A stretch of DNA of 64,000 nt from Leptidea sinapis (Eukaryota; Arthropoda; Insecta; Lepidoptera; Pieridae). Position 1 is the first letter of the stretch; every line of letters begins with the position of its first letter. Location: positions 8,506,501-8,570,500 of the forward strand of contig NC_066279.1 of the NCBI RefSeq assembly GCF_905404315.1, in the 5' to 3' direction. Below, one piece after another: positions 1-10,735 of the stretch. The notes below the pieces were generated by a model that was not told where the DNA came from, made no database searches, and was given only the letters and a program-made list of their open reading frames with translations. The position numbers and the translations under genes were made by a program.

Positions 1-304
1 AATATTGTTTTCAAATTTTATTTGAGCTAAAATTCAGTTTATATTTTACCTGCTGAGAAAGTTGGAAAGATATAAAAATTCTAATTATTTATTCATTTTA
101 AGCTATTCTTTCTGATTTCTGAACGATACCTACACATCAAGGGAAAAACAAAATTGTTGTTTTAATTTAATTCCGAGCATTTTCATATTTATTCACCTTT
201 TAAACCTTCTCTGGACTTCCACAAAAAATTCAAGCCAAATTGTTCCAGCGGCTCTCGAGTTTTAGCGAGACTAACGAACAGCAATTCATTTTTATATATA
301 TTGA
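1..304 (-). mobile_element. Helitron-like element, 5' portion (cut by window edge)
   Basis: Read on the minus strand it starts A|TC at 304 with an AT run, then AATGAATTGCTG and a short hairpin (CTCG...CGAG around 257-272). The sequence matches the equivalent part of the complete copy at 14367-14852. The TC start after an A fits Helitron rules. The other end lies outside the window. Non-autonomous; no coding. Confidence 0.55.
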
Positions 305-659
305 TTAACGAATACGGCTGTATTTCCTTGAACCCTTTGCCTGTCCTAATAATGGGCAAAAAACCAAAAAAAATAATGAATGTCGCAAAAGTCAGAAAAT
401 TTCTGAAATCTTTTATTTTTAGATATCGTTGTGCGCGCGCAACGTAATAGTCAAAGAAAATATAATGTACTTGTTTTTCTTGTATGTCAATGTAATTTTG
501 CAGTTATAAACCTATTTAAATATGATTTAAATATTCGTTTATTGTATTTTGGTTTGGTTTGGCCTTGTTACCAATGCTCTAAATAAATAAAATAAGCAAT
601 CAATGTAATTTTTCAGAAATGTGTCAAATGTCAATAATTGTTACTTGTCAATTATTTAT
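305..659. other. no gene seen
   Basis: AT-rich spacer. I see no open frame, RNA gene or recognised repeat. Confidence 0.4.
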
Positions 660-985
660 ATATAAATTATAATAATCTTACGTTCCGGGCGTTTTTTCCC
701 GGGTAGGGTACCCCTCCGCATCGTTCCATAAGGAACTTCGTTCCAAGAATCTTGAAGAGTAAATACTATAGGAGCAAAATATAGCTTGATACTTCTGCAA
801 ATTATATAGTTATTATAAGATAAGAGAAAAAGCAACTTATAGGAGATTTCTACCTATGTACTCATCACTATATCTCTGGAACCATAAGGCCCCAGACGAT
901 ATTTGAAGGTCAGCGAATGATTAGTTCACCTAAGGTGGCATCGTAGCCTAAGCATCATTGGAATTATATTTTTAGGTAGGTGCAC
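660..985. mobile_element. probable Helitron-derived internal block
   Basis: A GC-richer start (around 680-735) is followed by text at about 856-905 (ACTCATCAC-ATATCTCTGGAAC) that recurs at about 17893-17945, beside a Helitron-like CAGCTTG end. It is probably an internal piece of a related element. Boundaries are not clear. Confidence 0.35.
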
Positions 986-1049
986 TCACTTTTATTATAT
1001 TATCTATTGCTTTTTGTTGTGCCACAGTGCTCTCGTCTCAGATTATTAA

Positions 1050-1516
1050 GCACTAATTGCATAAAATATTCTCTTTAACACTGTTTCTGGAGATACCACA
1101 TACAGGATATTCACTTATATCCAAATCTTTAGGTATTTTAAACATATGATGAGTAGTGTTGCCACCGGGTAATAACAAGGCCACTATTCCAGACGACGCT
1201 ACAGCAAGAGCTATTTTGCCTTGAGCACGCAATTATGCCAAGATTATTTTAGTGAGAAAAGTTTTTCCCGTCTCACCGGGTGCATCCAGAAACCGAATTT
1301 TTCCTGAAGCATTATCAACACTGTGACTTACATGGTCGTATAGAGTGCGCTCTTCTACAGTAAGAATTTTGACCCCGGTTTGTAAGGTTTCCCCTAGTTC
1401 CACTGGATCATAGTTTATTTCCACAACATAATCTCTTTTAATGAGTTCTATTGTCAGCGCTCGAAGTTTAATATGTATCGATGTATTTATTATGTCTGGA
1501 AATACTAGACCAAATT
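1050..1516 (-). pseudogene. Helitron Rep/helicase fragment (Pif1-like helicase domain), broken
   Basis: The minus-strand frame reads from about 1516 down to about 1050. It contains a Walker A-like DAPGETGKTFL at 1245-1280, where the family normally has a second glycine in place of the first E. After one in-frame stop at about 1231 it continues with motif Ia-like residues ALAVASSGIVALLLPGG and FKIP, as in Pif1-type helicases fused to Helitron Rep proteins. Such proteins unwind donor DNA during rolling-circle transposition. Only the start of the helicase is present: the Rep/HUH part and later motifs are missing, and a stop interrupts the frame, so it cannot be functional. A host Pif1 gene is unlikely, given the truncation and the Helitron-like ends nearby. 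Confidence 0.75.
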
Positions 1517-2555
1517 AGCAAATGACCTGTATTTCTCACTCTTTGCCTTTAGTTAAAATGACATCCTTCCCATACAATTGATTTATAATGAGAGATACGC
1601 TTGACTATTTTTTTGTAAAGTTTTTCTTTCCCGCAACAACCCATCTTTTTATGATTTTGATTTATAAATTTTATAATACACATTGTTTGATCGGCAATAT
1701 AAGGTATCAAAATGCAAATTTTTACTTAATTAGGACCATAAGTTGTTGTCCACTAAGCTATATAAGATATTATGGTTTCTTAACTATCCTACGGAAATTC
1801 TTAAATTTTTTGGGATTTCAGATATCTAAGATGTAGCTCGTGGGTACCCAATTCCTTAAGGGTTGGATTCGTTCTATTTCTCTTACATCCACTGACTTTA
1901 TTTTCTGCGTTTTTATCTATGTACAGATATTCGACCTCTACAGTTTTATAATAAGTATAGATAACACCAGATTAGAGCAATCTTCCACATGTGGCTCACC
2001 CTGTACTTTGTGGAGCGCTAGAATTTGAGTCGGCTTTTTCGATGCCAATCTCATGATCCAGTATTACGACACAGGACGAGGCTCTACAAAGAGTGTTAGC
2101 AAAAAGCTGTTATGAAACAAATGAGTTTTTTTCAGTAGATAACGTGCAGACTTGATTATTCTAGAGGTTATGGTAAACAATGATAATTTCTCCATATTCC
2201 GTGATGAGATGTAGGGTTATAGTTTATACACGATGTAGTATAAACTAAAATAACCTTCATATTACTTATTAATCTCGTAAATAACTAAAGTCTGATTAAC
2301 ACGACAAAAATATATTCCATCAATTGTAAGTTGTTAAACTTGATACTTTAAATCTTCTGAATACAATACGTGGACATTGTTCAAAGTACTATCCACGCGT
2401 GTAAAAGGCCTTAATAAAATTCGTATGTTAATTATTGTTGTAAAATTTCATACAGTGATATTCCTTGAAATAGCGAAAGTAGACAGCCCTGACTACCAGA
2501 TTTAATTTTTAATAACTTATTTACTATAACAAATTTTATATTTCATAGGTTTAAT
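1517..2555. other. no gene seen
   Basis: AT-rich sequence with short chance frames only. No known repeat recognised. Confidence 0.4.
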
Positions 2556-2559
2556 AACT

Positions 2560-3080
2560 ACCTTGTTTGACAACTACCTTGGCTCAGTGATCACGAACAG
2601 AGGTAACTGCGAGATTGAAATAAGGAGGCGAATTAGAATGGCCAAAACAGCAATGACACAGCTAAGTAAGGTGTGGAAGGACAGAAATATCACCAATGGG
2701 ACGAAAATTCACCTGGTCCGCTCTCTTGTCTTTCTCATCGCGCTCTATGGAGCTGAAACTTGGACCCTGAAATCGACTGACAGACAACGGATTGACGCGT
2801 TTGAGTTGTGGTGGATGGACGGCTTACCGCCTCGATCCTTAAACAGCTAAAAATAGGGAGCAGTCCACGTCTATCCACTACATGTCTGCAGCGGATCATG
2901 AGATACTTTGGCCACATTGCACGACGTGGTGCTGATAGCCTAGAACGTTTGTTGGTCACCGGGAAAATTGAGGGGAAGAGACCAAGAGGCCGGAGCCCAC
3001 GACGCTTATCTCATCAAATATCCGAGCAGACTAACCAACTCATCAGCATCGCACTCCACCATGCGACTTTTATATAATTA
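2560..3080 (+). pseudogene. RTE-clade LINE, C-terminal end of the endonuclease/reverse transcriptase, frameshifted
   Basis: The first frame (2563-2850) carries the post-RT motifs YLGSVIT, RRRIRMAKTAM, WKDRNIT and ALYGAETWTL. A small deletion/frameshift near 2810-2840 moves the match to a second frame ending at 3077 with LKQLKIG, LQRIMRYFGHIARRG and GKIEGKRPRGRSP. These are hallmarks of the C-terminus of RTE-type 'endonuclease-reverse transcriptase' proteins common in Lepidoptera. The endonuclease and the RT catalytic core are absent (5' truncation), as is usual for LINE copies. The tandem array at 3107 follows directly and may lie in its 3' UTR. Confidence 0.8.
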
Positions 3081-3106
3081 AATCAAATAACTAGCCCTAA
3101 AAATCG

Positions 3107-3921
3107 ATAAAAAATTATTGTTTTCTCTTGATTTAGTGCTTATTTATAAAGTTTTTGTTTTAAATACTAATACTTTGTGTTTGAATATATAAAAAAATAT
3201 TGTTTTCTCTTGATTTAGTGCTTATTTATAAAGTTTTTGTTTTAAATACTAATACTTTGTGTTTGAATATATAAAAAAATATTGTTTTCTCTTGATTTAG
3301 TGCTTATTTATAAAGTTTTTGTTTTAAATACTAATACTTTGTGTTTGAATATATAAAAAAATATTGTTTTCTCTTGATTTAGTGCTTATTTATAAAGTTT
3401 TTGTTTTAAATACTAATACTTTGTGTTTGAATATATAAAAAAATATTGTTTTCTCTTGATTTAGTGCTTATTTATAAAGTTTTTGTTTTAAATACTAATA
3501 CTTTGTGTTTGAATATAAAAAAATATTGTTTTCTCTTGATTTAGTGCTTATTTATAAAGTTTTTGTTTTAAATACTAATACTTTGTGTTTGAATATATAA
3601 AAAAATATTGTTTTCTCTTGATTTAGTGCTTATTTATAAAGTTTTTGTTTTAAATACTAATACTTTGTGTTTGAATATATAAAAAATTATTGTTTTCTCT
3701 TGATTTAGTGCTTATTTATAAAGTTTTTGTTTTAAATACTAATACTTTGTGTTTGAATATATAAAAAATTATTGTTTTCTCTTGATTTAGTGCTTATTTA
3801 TAAAGTTTTTGTTTTAAATACTAATACTTTGTGTTTGAATATATAAAAAATTATTGTTTTCTCTTGATTTAGTGCTTATTTATAAAGTTTTTGTATTAAA
3901 TACTAATACTTTGTGTTTGAA
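3107..3921 (+). repeat. 82-bp tandem array, 10 copies
   Basis: The word TGTTTTCTCTTGATTTAG recurs with spacing 82, 82, 82, 82, 80, 82, 82, 82, 82, giving ten copies. Copies are nearly identical: the fifth lacks one AT, and the AAAAATATTG/AAAATTATTG variants are grouped by position. Such homogeneity implies recent expansion. Because it lies between an RTE stop codon (3077) and an ATTATTATTA-type tail (about 3936), it probably expanded inside that element's 3' UTR. Confidence 0.95.
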
Positions 3922-4059
3922 ATGTAATGAAATATTATTATTATATACGATCGTCTCTCCCGTGGCACGTCTATGGGAATTTATCTCATAGAATTATTCA
4001 TAGAGAACTATAATTTGAAATTAAAAAATATTAAGTATCACGAATTGAAAAAAAACTAT

Positions 4060-4182
4060 TCTATCTCTCAAGCTGGATCAAACGGCACACAGTGTGCAAA
4101 ATATTATTTAAATCGGTTCAGTAATTTAGGAGTTCATCGCGGTCAAACAATGTGGTACACGAAATTTTTATATACATACAAA
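4060..4182 (-). mobile_element. Helitron-like fragment (CTAG family H6 type)
   Basis: The block AATTTAGGAGTTCATCGCGG and the preceding CTCAAGCTGGATCAAAC match, in reverse complement, the 5' half of the complete element at 53966-54254. An AT run near 4170 corresponds to its TC end. The CTAG end is missing. Confidence 0.45.
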
Positions 4183-4224
4183 GACTAGGTACATACCGAT
4201 ATACGATTTAAGTACACGCTGACT

Positions 4225-4310
4225 AAGTCGTGTACAGGGAAAGAAAGAAAGAAAGATCATTATTCACTTAGAACAAAATTACACTTGTGAATGTCAAAGT
4301 AAATAGCTAG
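4225..4310 (-). mobile_element. LINE-like 3' tail with (GAAA)n
   Basis: GGAAAGAAAGAAAGAAAG at about 4239-4256 is followed by TTATTCACTTAGAAC and ACACTTGTGAATGTCAAA. The last word is shared with the 3' ends of the LINE-D family below. Read on the minus strand this is a LINE 3' end followed by a TTTC simple repeat. Confidence 0.45.
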
Positions 4311-4755
4311 TACAGAATAATATGGTTAATGTGTTGATATCTTTAATGTGAATATATGATTCAGTATATGATAAGACAGACGCATTTTTAAACCTAACGA
4401 CTAAACGATTAACAGTCTATCATAATATAATTATGTATATACTCTTAACCGCTTCAATAATTACATATTAGTAATATCAAACACCAGCTCGCATGAATAT
4501 TGCAATGATTTATTGGACATTCACCTTTACCTGACGTAGGCATCACGCAAGAGTATGGCAATACTGATTTATAATAATTGTAAATGACTATCATTATCAT
4601 GCCAAATGAAATAACTCTCCCTAGTATATTGGAATGGAATTATGTTTGACATATATTATAAGGATTTAGTGGTTTTAGAACATATTGTAAAAACTCACTA
4701 AGAGTAAAACAAGACAGCCTAGAGCCGCGTTGTATGAACAAGTCTCAAGTAAAAG
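4311..4755. other. no gene seen
   Basis: AT-rich spacer with no recognised element. Confidence 0.35.
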
Positions 4756-4759
4756 TAAC

Positions 4760-4890
4760 TTTTAACAATACCTTGGCGCGGCGCCTGCGCACTCTACGTT
4801 AGTTTTGCCGCGACCTACCGCGCAGCACTACGTTTGTTGTATCGATAATTTTTCCTATCGATATCGAGTGTTTCCTATACCTTACGAGTG
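4760..4890 (+). promoter_or_regulatory. candidate promoter with two DRE sites
   Basis: A local GC/CpG-rich patch (about 4775-4830) stands out from the AT-rich surroundings. It is followed by two exact TATCGATA palindromes at 4840-4847 and 4856-4863. TATCGATA is the DNA replication-related element bound by DREF, typical of TATA-less housekeeping promoters in insects. No gene product can be assigned. Orientation is inferred from the possible splice donor downstream. Confidence 0.4.
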
Positions 4891-5010
4891 TGACCTTCAC
4901 TTTCTGTGTTTAATTTTGTGAATACCGTGATTTCATTAGCGTTGATGAATAAGTTTTTTATTTAAATTTTCAAGTTCTATCAACCTTTTGGATAATCATC
5001 TATATTAACC
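4870..5010 (+). other. candidate noncoding first exon with splice donor at 5011
   Basis: Downstream of the DRE pair the sequence ends in ACC|GTAAGTTT at 5011, a good insect splice donor. No long open frame is present, so this would be a 5' UTR exon whose coding exons lie outside the window. This is inference from motif order only. Confidence 0.25.
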
Positions 5011-5014
5011 GTAA

Positions 5015-5525
5015 GTTTATTATTAATAATAATTATTCTTGTGATAATATTTAGGTACGCGCGCAAGAATTATTGTTAATTTAAAAACATACAACATCGT
5101 TGTACTAGATGTTGTTAACAGGGTTATTGGTTGTAACAGACAAGAATGTAAATTAAAATGTAATTCACCGGTTGCATTATAAGCTTTACAAATGAGGTGT
5201 CGAAAGTGGAAGTCAGTTTTCCAGTAAGTGGTCAGGAGGCTAGTCGGCTATCGAATCATTATGGACGGCATGCAAGTTGCAATCGAATGATTGGAACTGG
5301 TTTACAGTATCGAACAGGCCGTCATGTAATAATATTGCTTATATCACTCTTGATATGATTATCTATTTAATACATATAACAAAATCATTACAAACTAAAA
5401 ACTAAACTTTGTATATTTTTTTAAACATTACTTGCTGTAGTTTCTACAAACAACAGTAAAGCTGAATCACATATTGGACGTCTCTTAACTATGTTAATTG
5501 TAAAGGGTTAGTTATCTTTTGAATA
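5015..5525. other. no gene seen
   Basis: AT-rich sequence. If the donor at 5011 is real, this is the start of an intron. Confidence 0.3.
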
Positions 5526-5529
5526 AACG

Positions 5530-6362
5530 TTTAGATGCCTATCTTTCCCGCGTAGCTATATGTCAACCAGACCTAAAATTCGTATCGTGCTTGGTTTAGA
5601 TATCTTTCGCCGTAGCTATATGTCAACCAGACCTAAAATTCGTATCGTGCTTGGTTTAGATATCTTTCGCCGTAGCTATATGTCAACCAGACCTAAAATT
5701 CGTATCGTGCTAGGTTTAGATATCTGTCGCCGTAGCTATATGTCAACCAGACCTATAATTCGTATCGTGCATGGTTTAGATATCTTTCGCTGTAGCTATA
5801 TGTCAACCAGACCTATAATTCGTATCGTGCATGGTTTAGATATCTTTCGCTGTAGCTATATGCCAACCAGACCTAAAATTCGTATCGTGCTTGGTTTAAA
5901 ATCATTCGCCGTAGCTATATGTCAACCAGACCTAAAATTCGTATCGTGCTTGGTTTTGATATCTTCTGCCGTAGCTATATATCAACCAGACCTAAAATAC
6001 GTATCGTGCTGTGTTTAGATATCTTTCGCCGTAGCTATATGTCAACCAGACCTAAAATTCATATCGTGCTTGGTTTAGATATCTTTCGCCGTAGCTATAT
6101 GTCAACCCGACGTAAAATTCGTATCGTGCTAGGTTCAGCTATCTTTCGCGGTGGTTATATGTCAACCCGACCTAAAATTTGTATAGTGCTTGGTTTAGAT
6201 ATCTTTCGCCGTAGCTATATGTCAACCCGACGTAAAATTCGTATCGTGCTAGGTTCAGCTATCTTTCGCGGTGGTTATATGTCAACCCGACCTAAAATTT
6301 GTATAGTGCTAGGTTTAGATATCATTTGCCGTAGCTATATGTCAACCCGACGTAAAACTCGT
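5530..6362 (+). repeat. 60-bp tandem array, about 14 copies, open in one frame
   Basis: Copies start (CGTAGCTATATGTCAACC) at 5551, 5611, 5671, 5731, 5791, 5851, 5910, 5970, 6030, 6090, 6150, 6210, 6270 and 6330 (partial). The unit is a multiple of three, so it reads as a 20-residue repeat beginning MSTRPKIRIVLG. A 1-bp deletion near 5900 shifts the frame, which stays open on both sides. From about 6091 the last copies form a 120-bp dimer repeated twice (6121-6240 and 6241-6360 are nearly identical). Nothing shows translation: base changes are often amino-acid changing, and no promoter or recognisable domain is seen. It ends where a LINE 3' fragment begins. Confidence 0.9.
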
Positions 6363-6778
6363 AAAAACGGGAACTCTTGGAAGACCGAGCTAAAATATCA
6401 TAAGATACATAATAGCTTTAAGGGTATATATACACGTTTATAATAAAGTCCCAGCCACTGTTCAGGCATTATCTATAAATAAATTTAAATGTTTTATAAA
6501 AAAAATGGCTCTGTCGTAAATCCAGTGATCGGACAGCCTGGGACTACATAATGATTAATTTATATCAATAGAAATGACTGTACAATATTGTATATTTTTA
6601 TTGAAAAGAGTGCAAAAAAAGAATGCTGGGAGAGTTTCTTACGCCGCTTCTTCTCTCTCAGAGCGCTATTTGTTTCAGAAGCGGTATTAGTATCTAGTAT
6701 ATTAGAAATGACATCAAAAAGAATTCTAAACGAATCAATTTTGAGAAAATAAATGCCTTTTATGCCTTTTACAATATA
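6363..6778 (+). mobile_element. jockey/CR1-like LINE 3' end (family F)
   Basis: About 6425-6500 reads VYNKVPATVQALSINKFK, resembling the C-terminus of lepidopteran jockey/CR1-type LINEs (compare FYNKIPENVQNKSITLFK at 58190). The 3' UTR has the family signature CTTCTTCTCTCTCAGAGCGC near 6650 and AGAATTCTAAACGAATC near 6720, shared with 24170-24345. 5' truncated. Confidence 0.6.
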
Positions 6779-8225
6779 TATATAATGTACTCTTGACCAC
6801 GTGTGTGCAAAATTTTATGATCAGTGGTTCACTATTTATTATTAAGATTCGCGTTTAATATAATATAAATAACAAGGATAATTCAAAGATATTTTGTTTA
6901 ATTTTAAATTATAAATGTCACTTTGAATATTGTCGAGAGTGTACTCTACTTGTGACCTTGTCATTTTTTGTTCATAAATTGCAAAATTCACAAACCGGAG
7001 CTGAAGTTAGGACATATTGATACTATGCCTTAAAAACCGATAAGGAAAAGTTAATATCACGTTAATATACGTTTATATCACGATAAAAATTACTGATTAA
7101 CTGTTGACTTTTTAATTAGCTCATTATATACCACTTTTACTGTACATCGTTTGAATTACGTATGGACACACAGTAAATAAACGTTTGAAAGTAGAATAAT
7201 ATGTAGTTAATAGCTGTGTTGGTATGCGTCAGATATAAAGGATATAACTGTGCTAGGAAAGTGAGATTATTAATTCTTCTCACGGTACGATAAGTCGCAA
7301 AAAATCAATTTGAAATCCAAACAGAAGACAATATTTAAATCTGCGACAACGTTTTACTTTAACTAACAGCTATATACGTGTTCTCTATTAATATTATAGA
7401 AGTCCAAATAAGTTCCCAATAGATACCTATTATGTTATTTTTTTTTTTTTTCGGAACGCAATGTAGTAGAACGCAAACGCAAGTTAATGAATATTGATAT
7501 TCTTGTGTACCGTGCATTCTATTATATTCAATAATACGAGTGGTAAAATTATGTTACTTTGACAAACCAATTCTCTTATATATACTTATCTATATAATTA
7601 AATCGGTGGCACATTATCTTTCAATTGTCGGGGTATATCACCTGCCACCAAATGGAATCGTATTCCTTCATTCGTGTATCAGTTGTGATCTCAGACATAA
7701 AATATTGTTACCTATTACTATTTTATTTATGACACGGTTCTAATTGCTTACATTATAATGATCTCCCGTACCATGAATGCTGTGCTATCGCACTCCCAAG
7801 GGGACAGAGGTCAAATGTACAAAGCATATCCTCATCCCCGTACCTCAGATAATGTCCATACTAAATTCATGCTTAAATTATTTTCTGTTTTCATAAGATT
7901 GCATTGAATATTAAATTAAAAAAAATTTAATGATTGGTTTTAGCAGCAGATACCAATACGCATTTAAATAAAACTTTAGAAAACAATCATTTCGCTTGTA
8001 AATATGACTGAATTAAGGATTATTGAACTCAAAAATGCGAGGTCTTTACAGCCTGTATGATGACGGGCGGCTGAAGTTGATAAGTCGAGACTGGAATTGT
8101 CCAATATATTACTGGCACATCATCATTTATTTACCATGGCTATGATTTTTGCTGTTGGCTCATGAGTAATGAGAGAATTTACTCACAGTTCTCTTAAATT
8201 TAGTAGTACATACTTAAATGAGTAC
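6779..8225. other. no gene seen
   Basis: AT-rich DNA with short chance frames, a poly-T run at about 7439-7451, and no recognised repeat. Confidence 0.35.
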
Positions 8226-8229
8226 CTTT

Positions 8230-8405
8230 AATTTAGAACCAAATGGCCCAACGAAAGACCAGCGCTGGTTTTTCAAACCAGCAAACATGCTGAGTTGGGA
8301 TCATTTTGTAACCTATGTATTAATAATGCAGTTTTTCTTGTTTATTGTTTTTTATTAACGTGTAGCTACTATAAGTTTCAAATAAACATTTTTTCTTTCT
8401 TTCTA
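8230..8405 (+). mobile_element. interspersed repeat ending in (TTTC)n
   Basis: GACCAGCGCTGGTTTTTCAA, an inverted CCAGCGCTGG, precedes ATGCTGAGTTGGG. The block ends AATAAACATTTTTTC plus TTTC repeats. I recall this text as repetitive in Lepidoptera but cannot name the family. The tail and AATAAA suggest a LINE/SINE 3' end. Confidence 0.4.
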
Positions 8406-9600
8406 ACTTAAACAATACAAGAAATGCCGTATGAATAAACATTGTTACATTTCACAGTAATTAATCATAAGATATATTTTCGTCCTTTTCAAGAGTATAA
8501 ATTATGTTATTATAGTTGCTATCGGTGTATTGCATGAAAAACAGACAATAATAATACAAGATAAATTAATCAAGTTGCTGTTATAAATTGAACTGTGGCA
8601 GTACAATATTCCTTATATTACATTTAATTCATAAATTACGTATGCTTGACATTTGCTGGTTATCTCTACTTTGTAATGCGATGTTTAGATCAGTATAAAA
8701 CATACTATTTCCTAATACACTTCACCTCATCTGAATTATAATAATAATCTTACAAAAGACTACCTTAAGAATATGTTGGATCGTTTATTAAAGTATAAAA
8801 GAAATTGATATACGGATTAAAACAAAATGTAGAGGCAAATTGAAAAGGATTTAAGGTTTTGTAGAGAGGGTGGGTGAAAGTACTTGGGTTGGTACACAAA
8901 TAGGTTACCATCAATGCACAAAGGTTCGGTTAAAACAACTGCATTCGTTACGCTTTTATTGAAATGATAACTTTTAACGGGAGATTAACTGCTTCGTATC
9001 GTAACGCGTTACGGTGACAGTTTGTCTTGCTTCCGTTTCTCTCACGCATACGGCAGCGGTCGGCAGGCTCCTCCGGTAGGATCAAATAATTATACTAATA
9101 GTGTACATACCTTAGATTAAGGATTGGTCTCCGCTTCGCTCCAACTAGATACCGCATTACCTTTCTTAATAGCTTTTTTATTACTGCAACTATTAGATGT
9201 TTGTGTGCGTGGCATCTTGACACTCAATGGCATCTTTCAAATTTTGTAACATACGCGTCGTGTTATTTTACATTGAAATTAATAAAATACAAAATACGTA
9301 CTGATGATATGTGATCCCAGTCTTTCTTATTTCTTGTAGTATTATTTTTACAAGATCTTATTACACAACCCGGCATTTTAGTTTAAATTTAATCAATTCA
9401 GTTCAATCCTTAACCTAAGGCAAATATTCGACAATTTTAAATAAGAAAAAAATATATTTTATAATCATTAAAAGATTTTATTAATAAATAACCTTTCCTT
9501 ACATTATCATGTTAATATACATAAATTTGGGGCGGGCGTCCCGAGACATACGGCCGCATTTCTAATTATAATCTTTTTACAGCATCAGTAAAGACAAGCA
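8406..9600. other. no gene seen
   Basis: Mostly AT-rich. A GC-richer patch at about 8985-9085 contains the 12-bp palindrome GTAACGCGTTAC at 9001-9012. No open frame of note. Confidence 0.35.
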
Positions 9601-9604
9601 TGAC

Positions 9605-9842
9605 AATTTTTTTATGAAAATACGGGACGAGACGAGCAGGACGTTCAGCTGATGGTAATTGATACGACCTGCCCATTACAATGCAGTGCCGCTCAGGATT
9701 CTTGAAAAGCCCAAAAATTCAGACTGAAACACAGTAATGTTTACACATTTCTGCTTCACGGCAGAAATAGGCGCCGTTGTGGTACCCATAATCTAACCGG
9801 CATCCTGTGCAAAGGAGCCTTCCACTGGTAGGTAACAAATAA
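9605..9842 (-). mobile_element. interspersed repeat, family C
   Basis: Contains GTTCAGCTGATGGTAATTGA, CAATGCAGTGCCGCTCAGG, GGCGCCGTTGTGGTACCCAT and GCAAAGGAGCCTTCCACTGG. All recur in the same order at 30535-30780 and in reverse complement at 53535-53850. The A-rich end places the 3' end at 9605. Probably a short retroposon or LINE 3' end; not named. Confidence 0.6.
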
Positions 9843-10344
9843 CTCATGATCTACGAATGCTAATATTTTATGTACTCGCTGTTCAGACTACTAATTAATG
9901 TTCCATGTGCAAAGTTCCCGCTTCTGTTGGACATCCCGAGACGCACATATTCTTATAGTTTATTAAGTTTTAATTACTTCTTTTTTAACTTACAAAGATG
10001 ATGATAATGAAGATCGCGTATTTAAATACGTGTCATTAAAACGAATACTTTGCTAGGTGCTTGCATGTCAAAATAATAGGCCCATTTATGTTATAATAAA
10101 TTATGGTTACTATCTCTCGTTACAAAACGTAGACATCAAGAAACAATTACGACACATTATGACTGAGAAATCATAAAAAATATTTACTAATTGGGTTAAC
10201 GATATCATTGATGTTTGAGTGGAGGCAGGGAAAAGATTGAATGATTACACTCTAAAAACTGATTGGACCTTTAACGTTTGTTTGTTGGTGAAATACTACA
10301 ATATTTAGACATTTACAAATAATAATAAATAACTACTTGTAATA

Positions 10345-10560
10345 ATATGCAAATATTGGGGTTCAGCAGGTTATCAACTGTAAAGTAGATCCTGTAGATG
10401 AAGCCACAACCTGAGAGTTGAACAAAGCAAACAGAATTTAATAACGAGGCGGTACTCGAACGGTTAACTCAGTTGTTGGAGCACCGGCACGGAACGCCGG
10501 AGATCGTGGGTTCGAATCCCGCATCTTCATAAAATTTTGTTTTTTAAATTTAATTTGTGA
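10345..10560 (+). repeat. tRNA-like 266-bp repeat (family T), body plus tRNA-like part
   Basis: The body (GGGGTTCAGCAGGTTATCAAC ... CACAACCTGAGAGTTG, 20 bases or fewer per word) is followed by a tRNA-like segment. That segment has a D-arm-like AACTCAGTTGTTGGAGC, an anticodon-arm CCGGC-ACGGAAC-GCCGG, and the B box GGTTCGAATCC at 10510-10520. The AT-rich tail ATAAAATTTTG follows. Such repeats use pol III signals inside the tRNA-like part. Other copies: 11160, 41048 (tandem), 45400 and 60567. Confidence 0.65.
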
Positions 10561-10735
10561 AAAACATGTAATACAAGGCGCAGAGAATGTTCAAAGATAC
10601 TATCTTCGCGCCTCAATAAGGCTACTGGAAACCCAAGCACTTGCAGCTATTTCGGTCAACGGATCAGCCTAGCTATCCAAAGCGGCAACGCTGCCAGTAT
10701 TATTGGTATACTTTCGAGTAATTATAGCCTTAATT

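Noticed and set aside
1588..2028. Frames of 82 and 62 codons after the helicase relic
   Set aside because: Opposite strand to the Helitron relic, AT-rich, no motif.
3107..3921. CRISPR-like direct repeats
   Set aside because: Units are contiguous with no unique spacers, and the window is eukaryotic.
5560..6443. Long repetitive open frames as a secreted or structural repeat protein
   Set aside because: The frame is open because the unit is 60 bp without stops. There is no signal peptide, the frame shifts at about 5900, and unit differences show no sign of protein constraint.
10440..10530. Genuine tRNA gene
   Set aside because: The acceptor stem does not pair, U33 is absent, and the segment is embedded in a dispersed repeat.
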